Source of the DNA: Crenobacter oryzisoli
GTDB taxonomy: Bacteria > Pseudomonadota > Gammaproteobacteria > Burkholderiales > Chromobacteriaceae
DNA: 64,000 bases
Reading direction: 5' to 3'
Assembly: GCF_030385785.1 (NCBI RefSeq)
Contig: NZ_JAUEDK010000003.1
Span: 62,001-126,000 of the forward strand
Below the pieces are notes generated by a model. The model was given only the letters and a program-made list of their open reading frames with translations. It did no database searches and was not told where the DNA came from. Shown piece after piece: positions 16,227 to 24,663 of this stretch (position 1 is the stretch's first letter; each line of letters opens with the position of its first letter). Made by a program: the position numbers and the translations under genes.

Positions 16227-17133
16227 ATTGCTTACTCCAGACACAAAAACAGTACCGCTGTAACAGCGGCAAAATCCGTCAATTTTACTGAGATGGGACC
16301 ACCACCCTCAATCGCGCAACACCGATGGCGGGCACGATGAACAGCCGTTGATGCAGCGCGCTGGACGGCGGACAAGCTGCGGGTCTCCGCCACTCAGCCG
16401 GGATTTTGGCCCCAACCCCCTACCCTAAACTCTACAAGGAGTTGGGCTGGACACAGCGACAAAACCGAGAAAGCTTTGTTAACGACTGTTAGCGGGTGGA
16501 GACCGGAAACATGCCAACCGCCGCTCTTTTAGCGAAGCCCAAGCCCTTAAGAGCCTGTCTCGATCGGCGAGGCCATCGTCTCTCGTTGTTCCTCCACACG
16601 TCTCTGGGCCGGCTGACGGTCGACCGACTCCAACCACGCGTTCACCGGCTCGCGTGAAGCGACCACTCCTCACTTCCGCAACGCACCCCTTGGGCAGGCC
16701 GGAGTCAATCAGTGCCGACATTATTGCTTTTCCCACTGATGGGCATTTGAACATTTCATTTCAACATGATGGCGGCTGTTCTTAAGCTGTTGTGGTGGCA
16801 GTAGATGCAATTTGATGTCGAGGGTCTCGGATGAATCCGATGGCAAGGCTGTGGCGTAAATAGCCGGGCAGCATTCCCGGTGCGGTCCGGTTGGAATAGA
16901 CAGCCATTCGCGACATCGGCTGACGCCTCCTCAAGCCGTTTTTCGAGGTCGCTGAACCCAAGACGGATTGCAGGCTTTTTTCTTTGTATCGCTTGTACGT
17001 GCATCTTGCAGCACCACCGCTTGTGCTGGTTTGCCGCAGGGTGTGATGCAGGGCCGGCCATCGCCAGAAAAAACAATACAACGGCGTGGCCATCGTTAAC
17101 CGCAGTACCACTTGTGTAGTCTACGGAGATCCC
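16227..17133. other. Long intergenic region between the aryl-polyene-type cluster and the solute-binding protein gene
   Basis: About 900 bases without a convincing gene. The right part is AT-richer and should hold the promoter of the binding-protein gene. Near 16549 the stretch AAGAGCCTGTCTCGATCG resembles a decayed end of repeat type A (CCTGTTyACGATCT), and near 16486 TGTTAGCGGG resembles an end of type B. An open frame of 91 codons on the minus strand has no recognisable features. I see no RNA gene. Confidence 0.5.
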
Positions 17134-17904
17134 ATGAAGAAGCTTGCGATTGCTGTTGTTCTGGCCCTGGCGGCCAATGGCGTGTATGCGAAGGAGGCGA
17201 AGGTCCTCCGCTTTGGCGTTGACCCCACCTATGCCCCGTTCGAATCGAAGGCTCCCGACGGTAAGTTGGTGGGCTTCGACATCGATCTTGGTAACGCGAT
17301 CTGCGACAAGCTGAAAGCCAAATGTGTCTGGGCCGAGACCTCCTTCGACGGCATCATCCCCGCATTGAGGGCCAGGAAATTCGACGGCATTCTTTCCTCG
17401 ATGAGCGTGACCGAGAAGCGTCAGGAGCAGATTGCCTTCACTGACAAGATCGACAATGTTCCACCGCGCCTGGTCGCGAAAAAAGGTGCCACTCTGCTGC
17501 CGACGGCCGAATCGCTCAAGGGCAAGCGCGTGGGGATGGAGCAGGGCTCGACGCAGGAGGCCTACGCCAAGGCGTACTGGGAGCCGAAAGGCGTGGTCGT
17601 CACGACGTACCAGACCCAAGACCAGGTATACCAGGACCTGGTGGCCGGCCGCCTGGATGCGTCCCTGCAGTCGTCGGTTCAGGCCGATCTGGGTTTCTTG
17701 AAGACCGCGCGCGGCCACGACTATGCCTTTGCCGGCCCTGCGCTGCACGATCCGAAGACGCTCGGCGTCGGTGCCGCGATCGGTGTGCGCAAGGAAGACA
17801 ACGAACTGCGCCAGCAGATCAATAAAGCGCTCGCCGAGATGCTCAAGGATGGTACCTATCAGAGCATCTCCAAGAAGTACTTCTCCTTCGACGTCTACAA
17901 CTAA
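17134..17904 (+). CDS. Periplasmic amino-acid ABC solute-binding protein (HisJ/ArgT type), orphan
   Basis: 256 residues: signal peptide MKKLAIAVVLALAANGVYA, then a bacterial extracellular family-3 domain (LRFGVDPTYAPFESKAPDGK, DIDLGNAICDKLKAKCVWAE, ending KKYFSFDVYN). It resembles basic amino-acid binding proteins and the second one at 31003 (both end with YFxFDxYN). GGAGATCCC precedes the ATG. No permease or ATPase is adjacent; it may use the transporter at 31954-33357. It is followed by two amidohydrolases, which suggests uptake of a nitrogen compound. Confidence 0.9.
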   Translation: MKKLAIAVVLALAANGVYAKEAKVLRFGVDPTYAPFESKAPDGKLVGFDIDLGNAICDKLKAKCVWAETSFDGIIPALRARKFDGILSSMSVTEKRQEQIAFTDKIDNVPPRLVAKKGATLLPTAESLKGKRVGMEQGSTQEAYAKAYWEPKGVVVTTYQTQDQVYQDLVAGRLDASLQSSVQADLGFLKTARGHDYAFAGPALHDPKTLGVGAAIGVRKEDNELRQQINKALAEMLKDGTYQSISKKYFSFDVYN

Positions 17905-18083
17905 GCGAATCAATAAGCCGTAGCGATTGGCTCCGCCGCCAAGGGCGAGGCCGCTCGGCCCGGACGGGTTCGGAATGGCGAAAGCCCCAGGCTGCCGCGG
18001 ATACCGTCGGGCAACAGTTTAAAGAAGCGTCCCCGCTTGCCGTCAGCTTGCGGGAGGCCCGCTCACACAATCATGAGAATTAA

Positions 18084-19283
18084 ATGACCACATCGTACTG
18101 GTTGCGCAATGTCCGCCCCTTTGGCGGAAATTCTGAAGACATCCGCATTGCCGATGGCCGGATCGCCGAGCGTCGCCCCGCCAGTGCAGAGCCGGTAACG
18201 GGCACCGACATCGATGGCCAGGGCCAGCTGCTGACCCCGGCGCTGGTGGAGGGCCACATCCATCTGGACAAGACCCTGTGGGGGCTGCCCTGGCGGCCGC
18301 ACAGCGCCGGGCCGACGCTGAAAGACCGCATTGGAAACGAGCGTCGGATCCTCCGTGAGCTCGAATCGCCCATCGCCGAGCGTGCCGGCGCACTGCTCGA
18401 GCAATGTATCGCCCGTGGCTCCCTTACGTTTCGCTGCCATGTGGATGCCGACCCCGAGCTGGGGCTGATGCATATCGAAGCGATGCTGGCGTTGCGCGAA
18501 CGGTATGCCGATCTGGTGGACCTGGAGTTCGTGGCCTTTCCACAGGCGGGCCTCATCCGCCACCCTGGCACCGAGGCGTTGCTGCGTGAAGCGTTGAAGC
18601 TGGGACTTGAAGTTGTGGGCGGCTTGGATCCTTGCGGCATCGACAATGACCCCATCGCCCATCTCACCACGGTGTTCGAGCTGGCCGAGAGCTTTGGTCG
18701 CGGCGTCGATATCCACCTGCATGACGGCGGTGAGCTGGGGTTATGGCAGATCGACCGCATCATCGCGTTCACCGAGCGCTATCGGCTACAGGGCAAGGTC
18801 ATGATCAGCCATGCCTTCTGCCTGGGCATGAAGAGCTGGGCCGAGATCCGCCCGCTCGCCGAGCGGCTGGCGGCCAACCGGATTTCGCTGATGACCACGG
18901 CGCCTGCCGAGATCGCCATGCCCCCCTTTACCGAGCTGATTGCCGCGGGCGTCAACATCTGCCTCGGCTCCGACGGCATACGCGACGCCTGGTCGCCGAT
19001 GGGCAACGGCGACATGCTCGAGCGCGCCATGTTGCTTGCCTTGCGCTGTGGCATGAGACGGGACGAGGGAATTTGCACCGCTTTTGACGCCGCGACCCGC
19101 TACGGTGCAGCAGCGCTCGGTCGCGATGACTATGGTCTGGAAACGGGGCGCCCCGCCAACCTGCTGCTGTTGCCAGCGGAGACGCTGAGCGAGGCCGTTG
19201 TCGCTCGCCCCGCGGCAAGAACGGTGATCAGCCGCGGTGTCGTGGTCGCTCGGAATGGGCGCCTGCTGGAGAGCCGCCTGTGA
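18084..19283 (+). CDS. Cytosine-deaminase-like metal-dependent amidohydrolase
   Basis: 399 residues of the amidohydrolase superfamily (CodA/COG0402 branch). Metal-site elements: GHIHLDKT with His58 and His60, DIHLHDGGE near residue 212, ISHAFC near 237 and GSDGIRD near 290. The HIHLDK variant is typical of cytosine deaminase and N-isopropylammelide hydrolase relatives, which remove amino groups from nitrogen heterocycles. It is followed 40 bases later by a second amidohydrolase. The substrate is not known; nitrogen scavenging from pyrimidine- or triazine-like rings is an inference. Confidence 0.82.
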   Translation: MTTSYWLRNVRPFGGNSEDIRIADGRIAERRPASAEPVTGTDIDGQGQLLTPALVEGHIHLDKTLWGLPWRPHSAGPTLKDRIGNERRILRELESPIAERAGALLEQCIARGSLTFRCHVDADPELGLMHIEAMLALRERYADLVDLEFVAFPQAGLIRHPGTEALLREALKLGLEVVGGLDPCGIDNDPIAHLTTVFELAESFGRGVDIHLHDGGELGLWQIDRIIAFTERYRLQGKVMISHAFCLGMKSWAEIRPLAERLAANRISLMTTAPAEIAMPPFTELIAAGVNICLGSDGIRDAWSPMGNGDMLERAMLLALRCGMRRDEGICTAFDAATRYGAAALGRDDYGLETGRPANLLLLPAETLSEAVVARPAARTVISRGVVVARNGRLLESRL

Positions 19284-19323
19284 GACAGGACTTCCTCGAC
19301 AATCCGCTTTACCCCTCTCACGC

Positions 19324-20808
19324 ATGGATATCGCTATGACCATTCGGAATGACCAGAACACGGCCACGATGCACGTAGACCTGCTGATCGAACACGGCAT
19401 CGTCATCACCGTGGATGAGACGCGCCGGGTGATCGAAGACGGCGCAGTAGCCGTCCGTGGCGACCGCATCGTCGCGGTGGGGTGCACCGATGATCTGCGT
19501 GCGCGCTATACCGCGGACAAGATCATCAACGCCCGCCACAAGGCGGTGCTGCCGGGCCTGATCGACAGCCATGCCCATGCCGGCCACGCCATGCTGAAGA
19601 CCCTCGGCGGTGGCGATGGCGATGCCTGGATGGAGGCCTGCCAGACCATCTATACGTCGGCCTCCGGCCCGGAGTTCTGGGAGGTGGATGCCCGGCTGTC
19701 GGCGCTGGAGCGGCTCAAATGTGGCACCACCACCGGCGTCTCGATGCTGGGCGGCGGGGACTCGATCATGCGGGTCGACGACCCGATCTACGCGCAGCGA
19801 CACGCACTAGCCGTCGCCGAAACCGGCACCCGCTCGGTGGTGGCGGTCGGGCCGTCGCGACTGCCGGCGCCGCTCGCCTACGTGGACTGGTCGACCGAGC
19901 CGCCGCGGCGACGCGAGGTCGATGCTGCCGCCATGTTCGAGGTGTGCGAGGAGATCGTCAGGACCTGTGACGGCCAAGGGGACGGCCGGGTGCGCATCGC
20001 CATCACGCTGCCGGTGTATGCGCCGCAGTACGAACAAAGCCACCAGGCGCTCGCCGCGGAGTTTCGTCAGCAGGCGCAGGACTACATGGGCCTGGCGCGG
20101 CGCCATGGCCTGACCTTCACCCAGGACGGCCACCGTGGCGGGACACTGACGCTAGCGCATCGCGAGCTGGGCCTGCTCGGCCCGACCTCCTTCATGTCGC
20201 ACAGCATCGACCTGACCGAAGAGGACATCGCGCTGTGCCGTGAGACACAGACCAAGATCGTTCACAACCCCAGCGCCATCATGTCTATCCTTGGGCGTTG
20301 CCCGGTGCCGGAGCTGATCGAGGCCGGGGTGACGGTCGCCATCGGCTCGGATGGCGCGGCTCCCGATCGCGGCTATGACCTGTTCCGCCACATGTTCCAG
20401 TGCATGCATTATCACCGCCGCCATTTCCGCGATCCGGACATCCTGCCGCATGGCAAAGTGCTGGAAATGATCACCATCGACGCTGCCAAGGCGCTGTCGC
20501 TGGATCACGAGATCGGCTCGCTGGAAGTCGGCAAGAAAGCCGACATCATCCTGGTCGACCTGTTCAAGCCGCACCTGATGCCGATGAACATGCCCGTCTA
20601 CCGCGTGACCTGCTTCGCCAACGGCGGGGATGTCTGCACCACCATCGTCGACGGCAAGATCCTGATGGAAAACTATGTCGTGCGCACGGTAGACGAGCAC
20701 GCCGTGCTTGAGGCGGTGCAAGAGGAGTCGGAGCGCATGCTGGAGCGCAGTGGCCTGCGCCATCTCACCGCGGAGTCGGCCAATCTCTGGCGCGCGGCCC
20801 GGTATTAG
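19324..20808 (+). CDS. AtzB/TrzN/SsnA-like amidohydrolase
   Basis: 494 residues from the ATG at 19324 (a second ATG is four codons later; neither has a strong ribosome site). It has the N-terminal beta sandwich (LLIEHGIVITVDETRRVIED), IDSHAHAGHAM with two metal-binding His, FTQDGHRGG, MSHSID and GSDGAAPDR, then the closing LGSLEVGKKADIIL-type strand. Relatives deaminate or dechlorinate heterocyclic amines (5'-methylthioadenosine, hydroxyatrazine, guanine). It is surely co-transcribed with the upstream amidohydrolase, and together they could remove two amino groups in sequence. Confidence 0.82.
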   Translation: MDIAMTIRNDQNTATMHVDLLIEHGIVITVDETRRVIEDGAVAVRGDRIVAVGCTDDLRARYTADKIINARHKAVLPGLIDSHAHAGHAMLKTLGGGDGDAWMEACQTIYTSASGPEFWEVDARLSALERLKCGTTTGVSMLGGGDSIMRVDDPIYAQRHALAVAETGTRSVVAVGPSRLPAPLAYVDWSTEPPRRREVDAAAMFEVCEEIVRTCDGQGDGRVRIAITLPVYAPQYEQSHQALAAEFRQQAQDYMGLARRHGLTFTQDGHRGGTLTLAHRELGLLGPTSFMSHSIDLTEEDIALCRETQTKIVHNPSAIMSILGRCPVPELIEAGVTVAIGSDGAAPDRGYDLFRHMFQCMHYHRRHFRDPDILPHGKVLEMITIDAAKALSLDHEIGSLEVGKKADIILVDLFKPHLMPMNMPVYRVTCFANGGDVCTTIVDGKILMENYVVRTVDEHAVLEAVQEESERMLERSGLRHLTAESANLWRAARY

Positions 20809-20835
20809 GAGCCGCTGGGCGGATAAGCCTCCTGA

Positions 20836-20861
20836 CGATTCGGCCCGCGTTGGCCGAATCG
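20836..20861 (+). terminator. Perfect 10-bp hairpin after the amidohydrolase operon
   Basis: CGATTCGGCC (20836-20845) pairs with GGCCGAATCG (20852-20861) over a 6-base loop. There is no U-tract, so Rho-independent termination is uncertain, but its place 28 bases past the stop suits transcript-end processing or stability. Confidence 0.45.
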
Positions 20862-21050
20862 CCGGTGCCTCCGGCTGCGCCTCAGATCACCTGTCGGCAC
20901 TGCCACTCCGCCAGATCGACCGGGATGCCGAACGATGGCTAGTCCGAGTGGCCGTTGGCCAGCGCTGATGCTTTTGTCGGCGGCGCTCAATCGTCGTCCC
21001 GACATGGTCTAGGCTTTTAAGACGGTGGCGCCCGCCTGGAGGATCGCATC

Positions 21051-21365
21051 ATGATCATCGCACGCTGGAGTATCGATGTACGGTTTGGCTACAAGCCGAT
21101 CGCCATAGAGCATATGAGAAATTGGCTACGCGAAATCGGCTCGCAAATCGGCTGGACGGAGGAGAACGCGAGGATACTCACCGGCTCGGTGGGGGCTCAC
21201 GAATCCACCATCCAGGCTGAGATCCAGCTCAAGGACCTCGCCGAACTGAGCGCCGCCTGGGACAAGCTCGCCAAACTCGACGCACACAAGGACTGGAGCA
21301 AGGAGCTGGAGCCCTATATCGTGTCGGGCAGCCCCAAGTGGGAGATATTCAGAATCGTCGAATAG
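21051..21365 (+). CDS. Hypothetical 104-aa protein, possible dimeric alpha-beta barrel
   Basis: A small soluble protein with a clear ribosome site (GGAGGATCGCATC) before the ATG. The alternation of strands and helices (MIIARWSIDVRFGYKPIAIE ... SGSPKWEIFRIVE) and the many Trp residues recall small dimeric alpha-beta barrel (NIPSNAP/EthD-like) proteins. No catalytic motif is apparent. It is alone between the amidohydrolase operon and a convergent membrane-protein gene. Confidence 0.6.
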   Translation: MIIARWSIDVRFGYKPIAIEHMRNWLREIGSQIGWTEENARILTGSVGAHESTIQAEIQLKDLAELSAAWDKLAKLDAHKDWSKELEPYIVSGSPKWEIFRIVE

Positions 21366-21448
21366 CGCCGCCGGCCGCTTCCCGCGTGATTGCCTTGCCG
21401 TACGGCCCGCCTCGCCCAGCGGTGATGCCGATCCGGGCCGTGCGGGCA

Positions 21449-21889
21449 TCAACGCTTGAGCGATAGCCCCAAGTCGACCAAGGTCGCCAGCAGCCCCAGT
21501 ACGCTGCGCACCGCGTGAAGCCGGCCCCACTGCTGCAGCAACGCCCTTGTCTCTGCCGACGCGAGGTTCCGCCCCGGATCGAGGAGCCGTTTGTTCGTCG
21601 GCATGACCACGATAAACGTGAACGGCACGACCAGGCCGATCAGCACGGCCCCGACGAGCCACAACCTCTCCCCTCCGAGTAGCCATGTCGCCACGCCGGC
21701 GATGAAGCCGATGACCGCCAGCGGCGCCTGCATCGCCGTCGCCCGCCCGTAGCTGGGCGCCCACACCTGGGCCGCGGTCTTTGTGTCGCAGGCCATCCTC
21801 GCCGGGTGCTCGACCAGGCTGATGTAGATGGCCGCCCCGGCGAACAGGCTGCTGCACAGGGTCGCGACAAATTGTGCGAAGTCGAGCAT
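21449..21889 (-). CDS. DUF1772-type four-helix membrane protein
   Basis: 146 residues from the ATG at 21889, preceded by GGAGGCA. About four membrane helices are visible (FAQFVATLCSSLFAGAAIYI, LAVIGFIAGVATWLL, LVGAVLIGLVVPFTFIVVMP, and one at the end). ISLVEHPAR and MPTNKRLL are the signature segments of DUF1772 (anthrone-oxygenase-like) proteins. Function is unknown in bacteria. It follows the adenosine-specific kinase gene by about 60 bases on the same strand and may share its transcript. Confidence 0.75.
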   Translation of the reverse strand: MLDFAQFVATLCSSLFAGAAIYISLVEHPARMACDTKTAAQVWAPSYGRATAMQAPLAVIGFIAGVATWLLGGERLWLVGAVLIGLVVPFTFIVVMPTNKRLLDPGRNLASAETRALLQQWGRLHAVRSVLGLLATLVDLGLSLKR

Positions 21890-21947
21890 TGCCTCCGCCT
21901 CTATACAGCGCAGTGGTTCTACCGGTTCGGGGCAGCGAAACACCCTG

Positions 21948-22433
21948 TCACAGCTTGTAGCCGATCTGGCGCAGCAGGTCTTTGCGCCAGCGCACGCCGT
22001 CATCGCCCTCGACGCCCTTCGGAGAGAAGCCGTCGACCACGCCGAGGATGCCCCGCCCCTGCTCGGTCTCGGCGATGAGCACCTCGGTCGGATTAGCGGT
22101 AGCGCAGAAAATGCGGCAGACCTCCGGCACCATCTTCACGGTGTTCAACACGTTCAGCGGGTAGAAGCCGTCGCCGAGAAAGACGATGAAGCTGTGCCCG
22201 GCGCCGATGGCCTGCGCGTTCCGCTGCGCCAGCTCGACCATCGCCGCATCGGTGCCCGAGCAGCGCACGAGACAGGCACCTGATGCCTCGCAGAACGCGA
22301 GGCCGAAACGGATGCCCGGTACCGCGCCAACCAGCGCCTCGTGCAGGTCCTCGACCGACTTGATGAAGTGCGTCTGGCCGAGGATGAAGTTGATCGTGTC
22401 CGGCTTGTCGATTTTCACGGTGCTCAGTTGCAT
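21948..22433 (-). CDS. Adenosine-specific kinase-family protein (PF04008)
   Basis: 161 residues from the ATG at 22433, preceded by AAGGAGCACCCG. The sequence is strongly conserved along its length: TINFILGQTHFIKSVEDLHE, GIRFGLAFCEASGACLVRCS, PEVCRIFCATANPTEVLIAE and TEQGRGILGVVDG with WRKDLLRQIGYKL at the end. This family was first described in thermophilic archaea as adenosine-specific kinase; the bacterial role is poorly understood. It could phosphorylate adenosine to AMP. It probably forms a two-gene unit with the DUF1772 protein. Confidence 0.88.
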   Translation of the reverse strand: MQLSTVKIDKPDTINFILGQTHFIKSVEDLHEALVGAVPGIRFGLAFCEASGACLVRCSGTDAAMVELAQRNAQAIGAGHSFIVFLGDGFYPLNVLNTVKMVPEVCRIFCATANPTEVLIAETEQGRGILGVVDGFSPKGVEGDDGVRWRKDLLRQIGYKL

Positions 22434-22601
22434 GCGGGTGCTCCTTTCACAAGACGGCAGACAGAGCGGCTTCCCGTGGCGGCAACCACAGGGTTCCACC
22501 CTGCTTAGCGCCGCTAACAGAACCGATCGATAAAACGTGCCCAATGTGATGACTTAGAAAAATATAGCCATAGACACAACGAATTCTTTAGCCGCAGCAC
22601 T

Positions 22602-23267
22602 CTAATGGTATTTCGTTACAACTTCCACCCCACCATTAATTACAAACTGGACCCCCATGCAGACAAGCAAAAAGCCCATCAGGCGCGAAATAGCCTCGAT
22701 GCCGCCCTTTCCAATCCAATTCATGATTGGACCTGCACTTCGTAGAGAAGCCCACAGAATAAGACTTATAATTAAAAATATAATAGGTGGAGCTGCAGTA
22801 ATAACCCAGACAGGAAAGATGGTATTATTTTTTACAGTAGAGGCCGAGCTGATGATCAATGCGATAGTCCCTGGTCCCGCAGTACTTGGCATGGCGATAG
22901 GGACAAAAGCAATATTTACGACCGGCTGGCTACGTAACTCTTCTGATTTGTCTTCTACTTCAGGTATTTCCTCAATTTTGTGATCCGGGAAAAGCATGCG
23001 AAAGCCAATGTAGGAAACGATGAGTCCACCTGCGATACGCAGCCCTGGTATGGAAATGCCGAAAGTCCCCATGACCAACTCACCGGCGTAAAAGGCAATA
23101 AACATGATGAGAAACACATAAACAGAAGCCATCATCGCCTGATGATTTCGTTCCTTGTCGCTCATGCCGCCAGACAGAGCCAAAAACAATACCACGGAAC
23201 TCAGCGGATTAGCCAAAGGCAAAACCACTGCCACGCCAAGCCCAATTGCTTCTAGCAAGTCACTCAT
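22602..23267 (-). CDS. MarC-family integral membrane protein
   Basis: 221 residues with six helices in the MarC pattern ([60 protein letters not shown], and the closing [16 protein letters not shown]). Early annotations as multiple-antibiotic resistance are not supported for the family; function is unknown. GGGAGATAATGA lies before the ATG. The gene is notably AT-richer than its neighbours, with more A/T at third codon positions, suggesting recent acquisition; transposase debris starts about 230 bases upstream. Confidence 0.85.
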   Translation of the reverse strand: MSDLLEAIGLGVAVVLPLANPLSSVVLFLALSGGMSDKERNHQAMMASVYVFLIMFIAFYAGELVMGTFGISIPGLRIAGGLIVSYIGFRMLFPDHKIEEIPEVEDKSEELRSQPVVNIAFVPIAMPSTAGPGTIALIISSASTVKNNTIFPVWVITAAPPIIFLIISLILWASLRSAGPIMNWIGKGGIEAISRLMGFLLVCMGVQFVINGGVEVVTKYH

Positions 23268-23498
23268 TCATTATCTCCCTATCAATCTCGCCAGGCCAAA
23301 AAATCCCTATTTAATGAGCTAGCCGTTACTAGGGTTGCCATGTGTACTGAGTGCCAATTTCGCTTTAATCTATAGATGCACCGCAAGAATCAGAAGCAGG
23401 CGCAGGTGAAAACGTTCTTCAGACTGCAACAGCCCTCTCGTGTTGTGCTGAAAGCCTACGGAGCCCCCCTGGTCACGGCAACGTCAACAGCTGGGAAC

Positions 23499-23576
23499 GC
23501 GGTCCAATTGATCCCCCCGTAGTTTGTGCGCCCGTTCGTGATGACCAACAAGAACGACACAGCCGATGCCCAAGTG
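23499..23576 (+). pseudogene. IS110-type transposase fragment
   Basis: The plus strand reads VQLIPP, an in-frame TAG, then FVRPFVMTNKNDTADAQ. This matches the N-terminal segment of IS110-family transposases that carries K-N-D-x-x-D-A. Only about 25 codons remain and they are interrupted by a stop. Confidence 0.55.
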
Positions 23577-23577
23577 C

Positions 23578-23709
23578 AGGATGGTCGAGCGTAGCTTCGC
23601 GTGGCTGGAGAAGCATCGCAGGCTATGGAAGAACTGCGAGCACCAACTCAATACCAGTCTGCCGTTCATCCACCCGGCCTTTCTCGCCTTGCTCCTCAGG
23701 AGACTTTGA
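23578..23709 (+). pseudogene. IS5-type transposase C-terminal fragment with element end
   Basis: The 43 codons read RMVERSFAWLEKHRRLWKNC then EHQLNTSLPFIHPAFLALLL and stop. This is the ending of IS5-family DDE transposases, including the catalytic Glu region E-x6-R/K. The sequence after the stop, GAACAGGCTCTTAA, looks like the element's terminal repeat. It joins directly to the IS110 fragment, so one element inserted into or recombined with the other. Confidence 0.65.
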
Positions 23710-23888
23710 ACAGGCTCTTAAGCGCACGGTCAAGGCTGACAGCATCGCCGTGATGTCCATACTCTATGACGCGCCCATCAATGGATCGCATTCGAGCCGC
23801 TATTCGACAACACCGGAGCGTTTGCTATACGACCTTATATGTCAGAAGGAGCTACCTCACCGACAGCCCCCCCCCCCCGAGCGACAAG

Positions 23889-24467
23889 TCACGGCAACGT
23901 CTTACCGTCGAAGTCCTCCCAAACGTCAACCAGACCGGGGAACAACGCCCAGTGGAAGTTGTTCTCGCGCATTTCCGTGAACGCCTGTGATTTGGTGTAG
24001 TGATCATGCCGGACGCGAAAGAGTCCGACTATCAGGCCAGTCCTATCCTGGCCATGAAGGCAATGAACATAGATGGGCCAGCGGTTCTCGTCTTCCAGCG
24101 TCTCAACTGCCAGCCTGATTCGTGCAGGATTCGGCGCCTCGTAGAAATTCTTCAAGTCGGACGGCGGACCCGATGCATCCACCACGGTCATTCCTAACCT
24201 TGCGGCCTCCTCGTCAGATCCCTCGGATGGCAGATCAAGCTTTACCACTGTCCTGACACCGAGCGACTTCAGGTATGCCCATCCCTCGGCAGTGGGCTGG
24301 CCACCTCGATATACCCCGCTGTCCACGGTACGGAAGTTTGGCACGCCATGATCTGCAGGCTGGCCTTGCGTGGCGAATGATTCCATGGCGCAGCCGACTT
24401 CGATCGCGCTAACGCAAAGCGCAAGAATGATGTAGACATAACGCGGGCGCCTGTTGGCAGTGACCAT
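23889..24467 (-). CDS. Dual-specificity/tyrosine phosphatase-like exported protein
   Basis: 192 residues. The active-site loop HCLHGQDRTG (H-C-x5-R-[ST]) near residue 135 is intact, and the family's general-acid region lies upstream (VDASGPPSDLKNFYE). The N-terminus MVTANRRPRYVYIILALCVS ending IEVGC resembles a lipoprotein signal with a Cys acceptor, so it is probably anchored in the envelope. Conserved NFRTVDSGVYRGGQPTAEGW marks the DSP-like family with periplasmic or vacuolar members. GGAGGGGCCG precedes the ATG. The substrate could be a phosphotyrosine protein or an inositol phosphate. Confidence 0.85.
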   Translation of the reverse strand: MVTANRRPRYVYIILALCVSAIEVGCAMESFATQGQPADHGVPNFRTVDSGVYRGGQPTAEGWAYLKSLGVRTVVKLDLPSEGSDEEAARLGMTVVDASGPPSDLKNFYEAPNPARIRLAVETLEDENRWPIYVHCLHGQDRTGLIVGLFRVRHDHYTKSQAFTEMRENNFHWALFPGLVDVWEDFDGKTLP

Positions 24468-24556
24468 CGGCCCCTCCTGACAGCGGCTATCACCCTGAAG
24501 CGGGACATCCGCCTCATCATCTCCCTTTGTAGGTTAGTCGAACCCGGATAGAACAG

Positions 24557-24576
24557 GAGCCGCGCATGCGCGGCTC
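24557..24576 (-). terminator. GC-rich hairpin terminator
   Basis: GAGCCGCG (24557-24564), loop CATG, CGCGGCTC (24569-24576). Pyrimidine-rich bases follow on the plus strand and AA-rich on the other, so it may serve the LysR gene end (minus) or the phosphatase upstream side. Confidence 0.5.
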
Positions 24577-24663
24577 TTTGCCTGGCCTCTCATAATGCGG
24601 TCCGCGAACCAGGGGGCTGCCTGTCACTGGCGGGCAGGAATACCTCGGCCAGTTGCCCCTCCC

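Larger units (their letters stand above)
23268..23888. other. Gene-free stretch with transposase debris
   Basis: About 620 bases between MarC and the phosphatase. It contains pieces of two transposases (23499-23709, listed separately), the end CTTTGAACAGGCTCTTAA at 23704-23721 and a run of 12 or so C around 23867-23878. The rest shows no gene or RNA that I can support. A short frame at 23766 on the plus strand is not convincing. Confidence 0.6.

Noticed and set aside
16479-16754. 91-codon frame on the minus strand in the intergenic region
   Set aside because: No family features, no clear ribosome site, surrounded by repeat-like debris.
16756-17913. 385-codon frame on the minus strand
   Set aside because: It is antisense to the solute-binding protein gene, which has signal peptide and family motifs; the minus frame matches no family and exists because of high GC.
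23766-23990. Short plus-strand frame with a proline run from a C tract
   Set aside because: Antisense to the end of the phosphatase gene and driven by a homopolymer; no evidence of coding.
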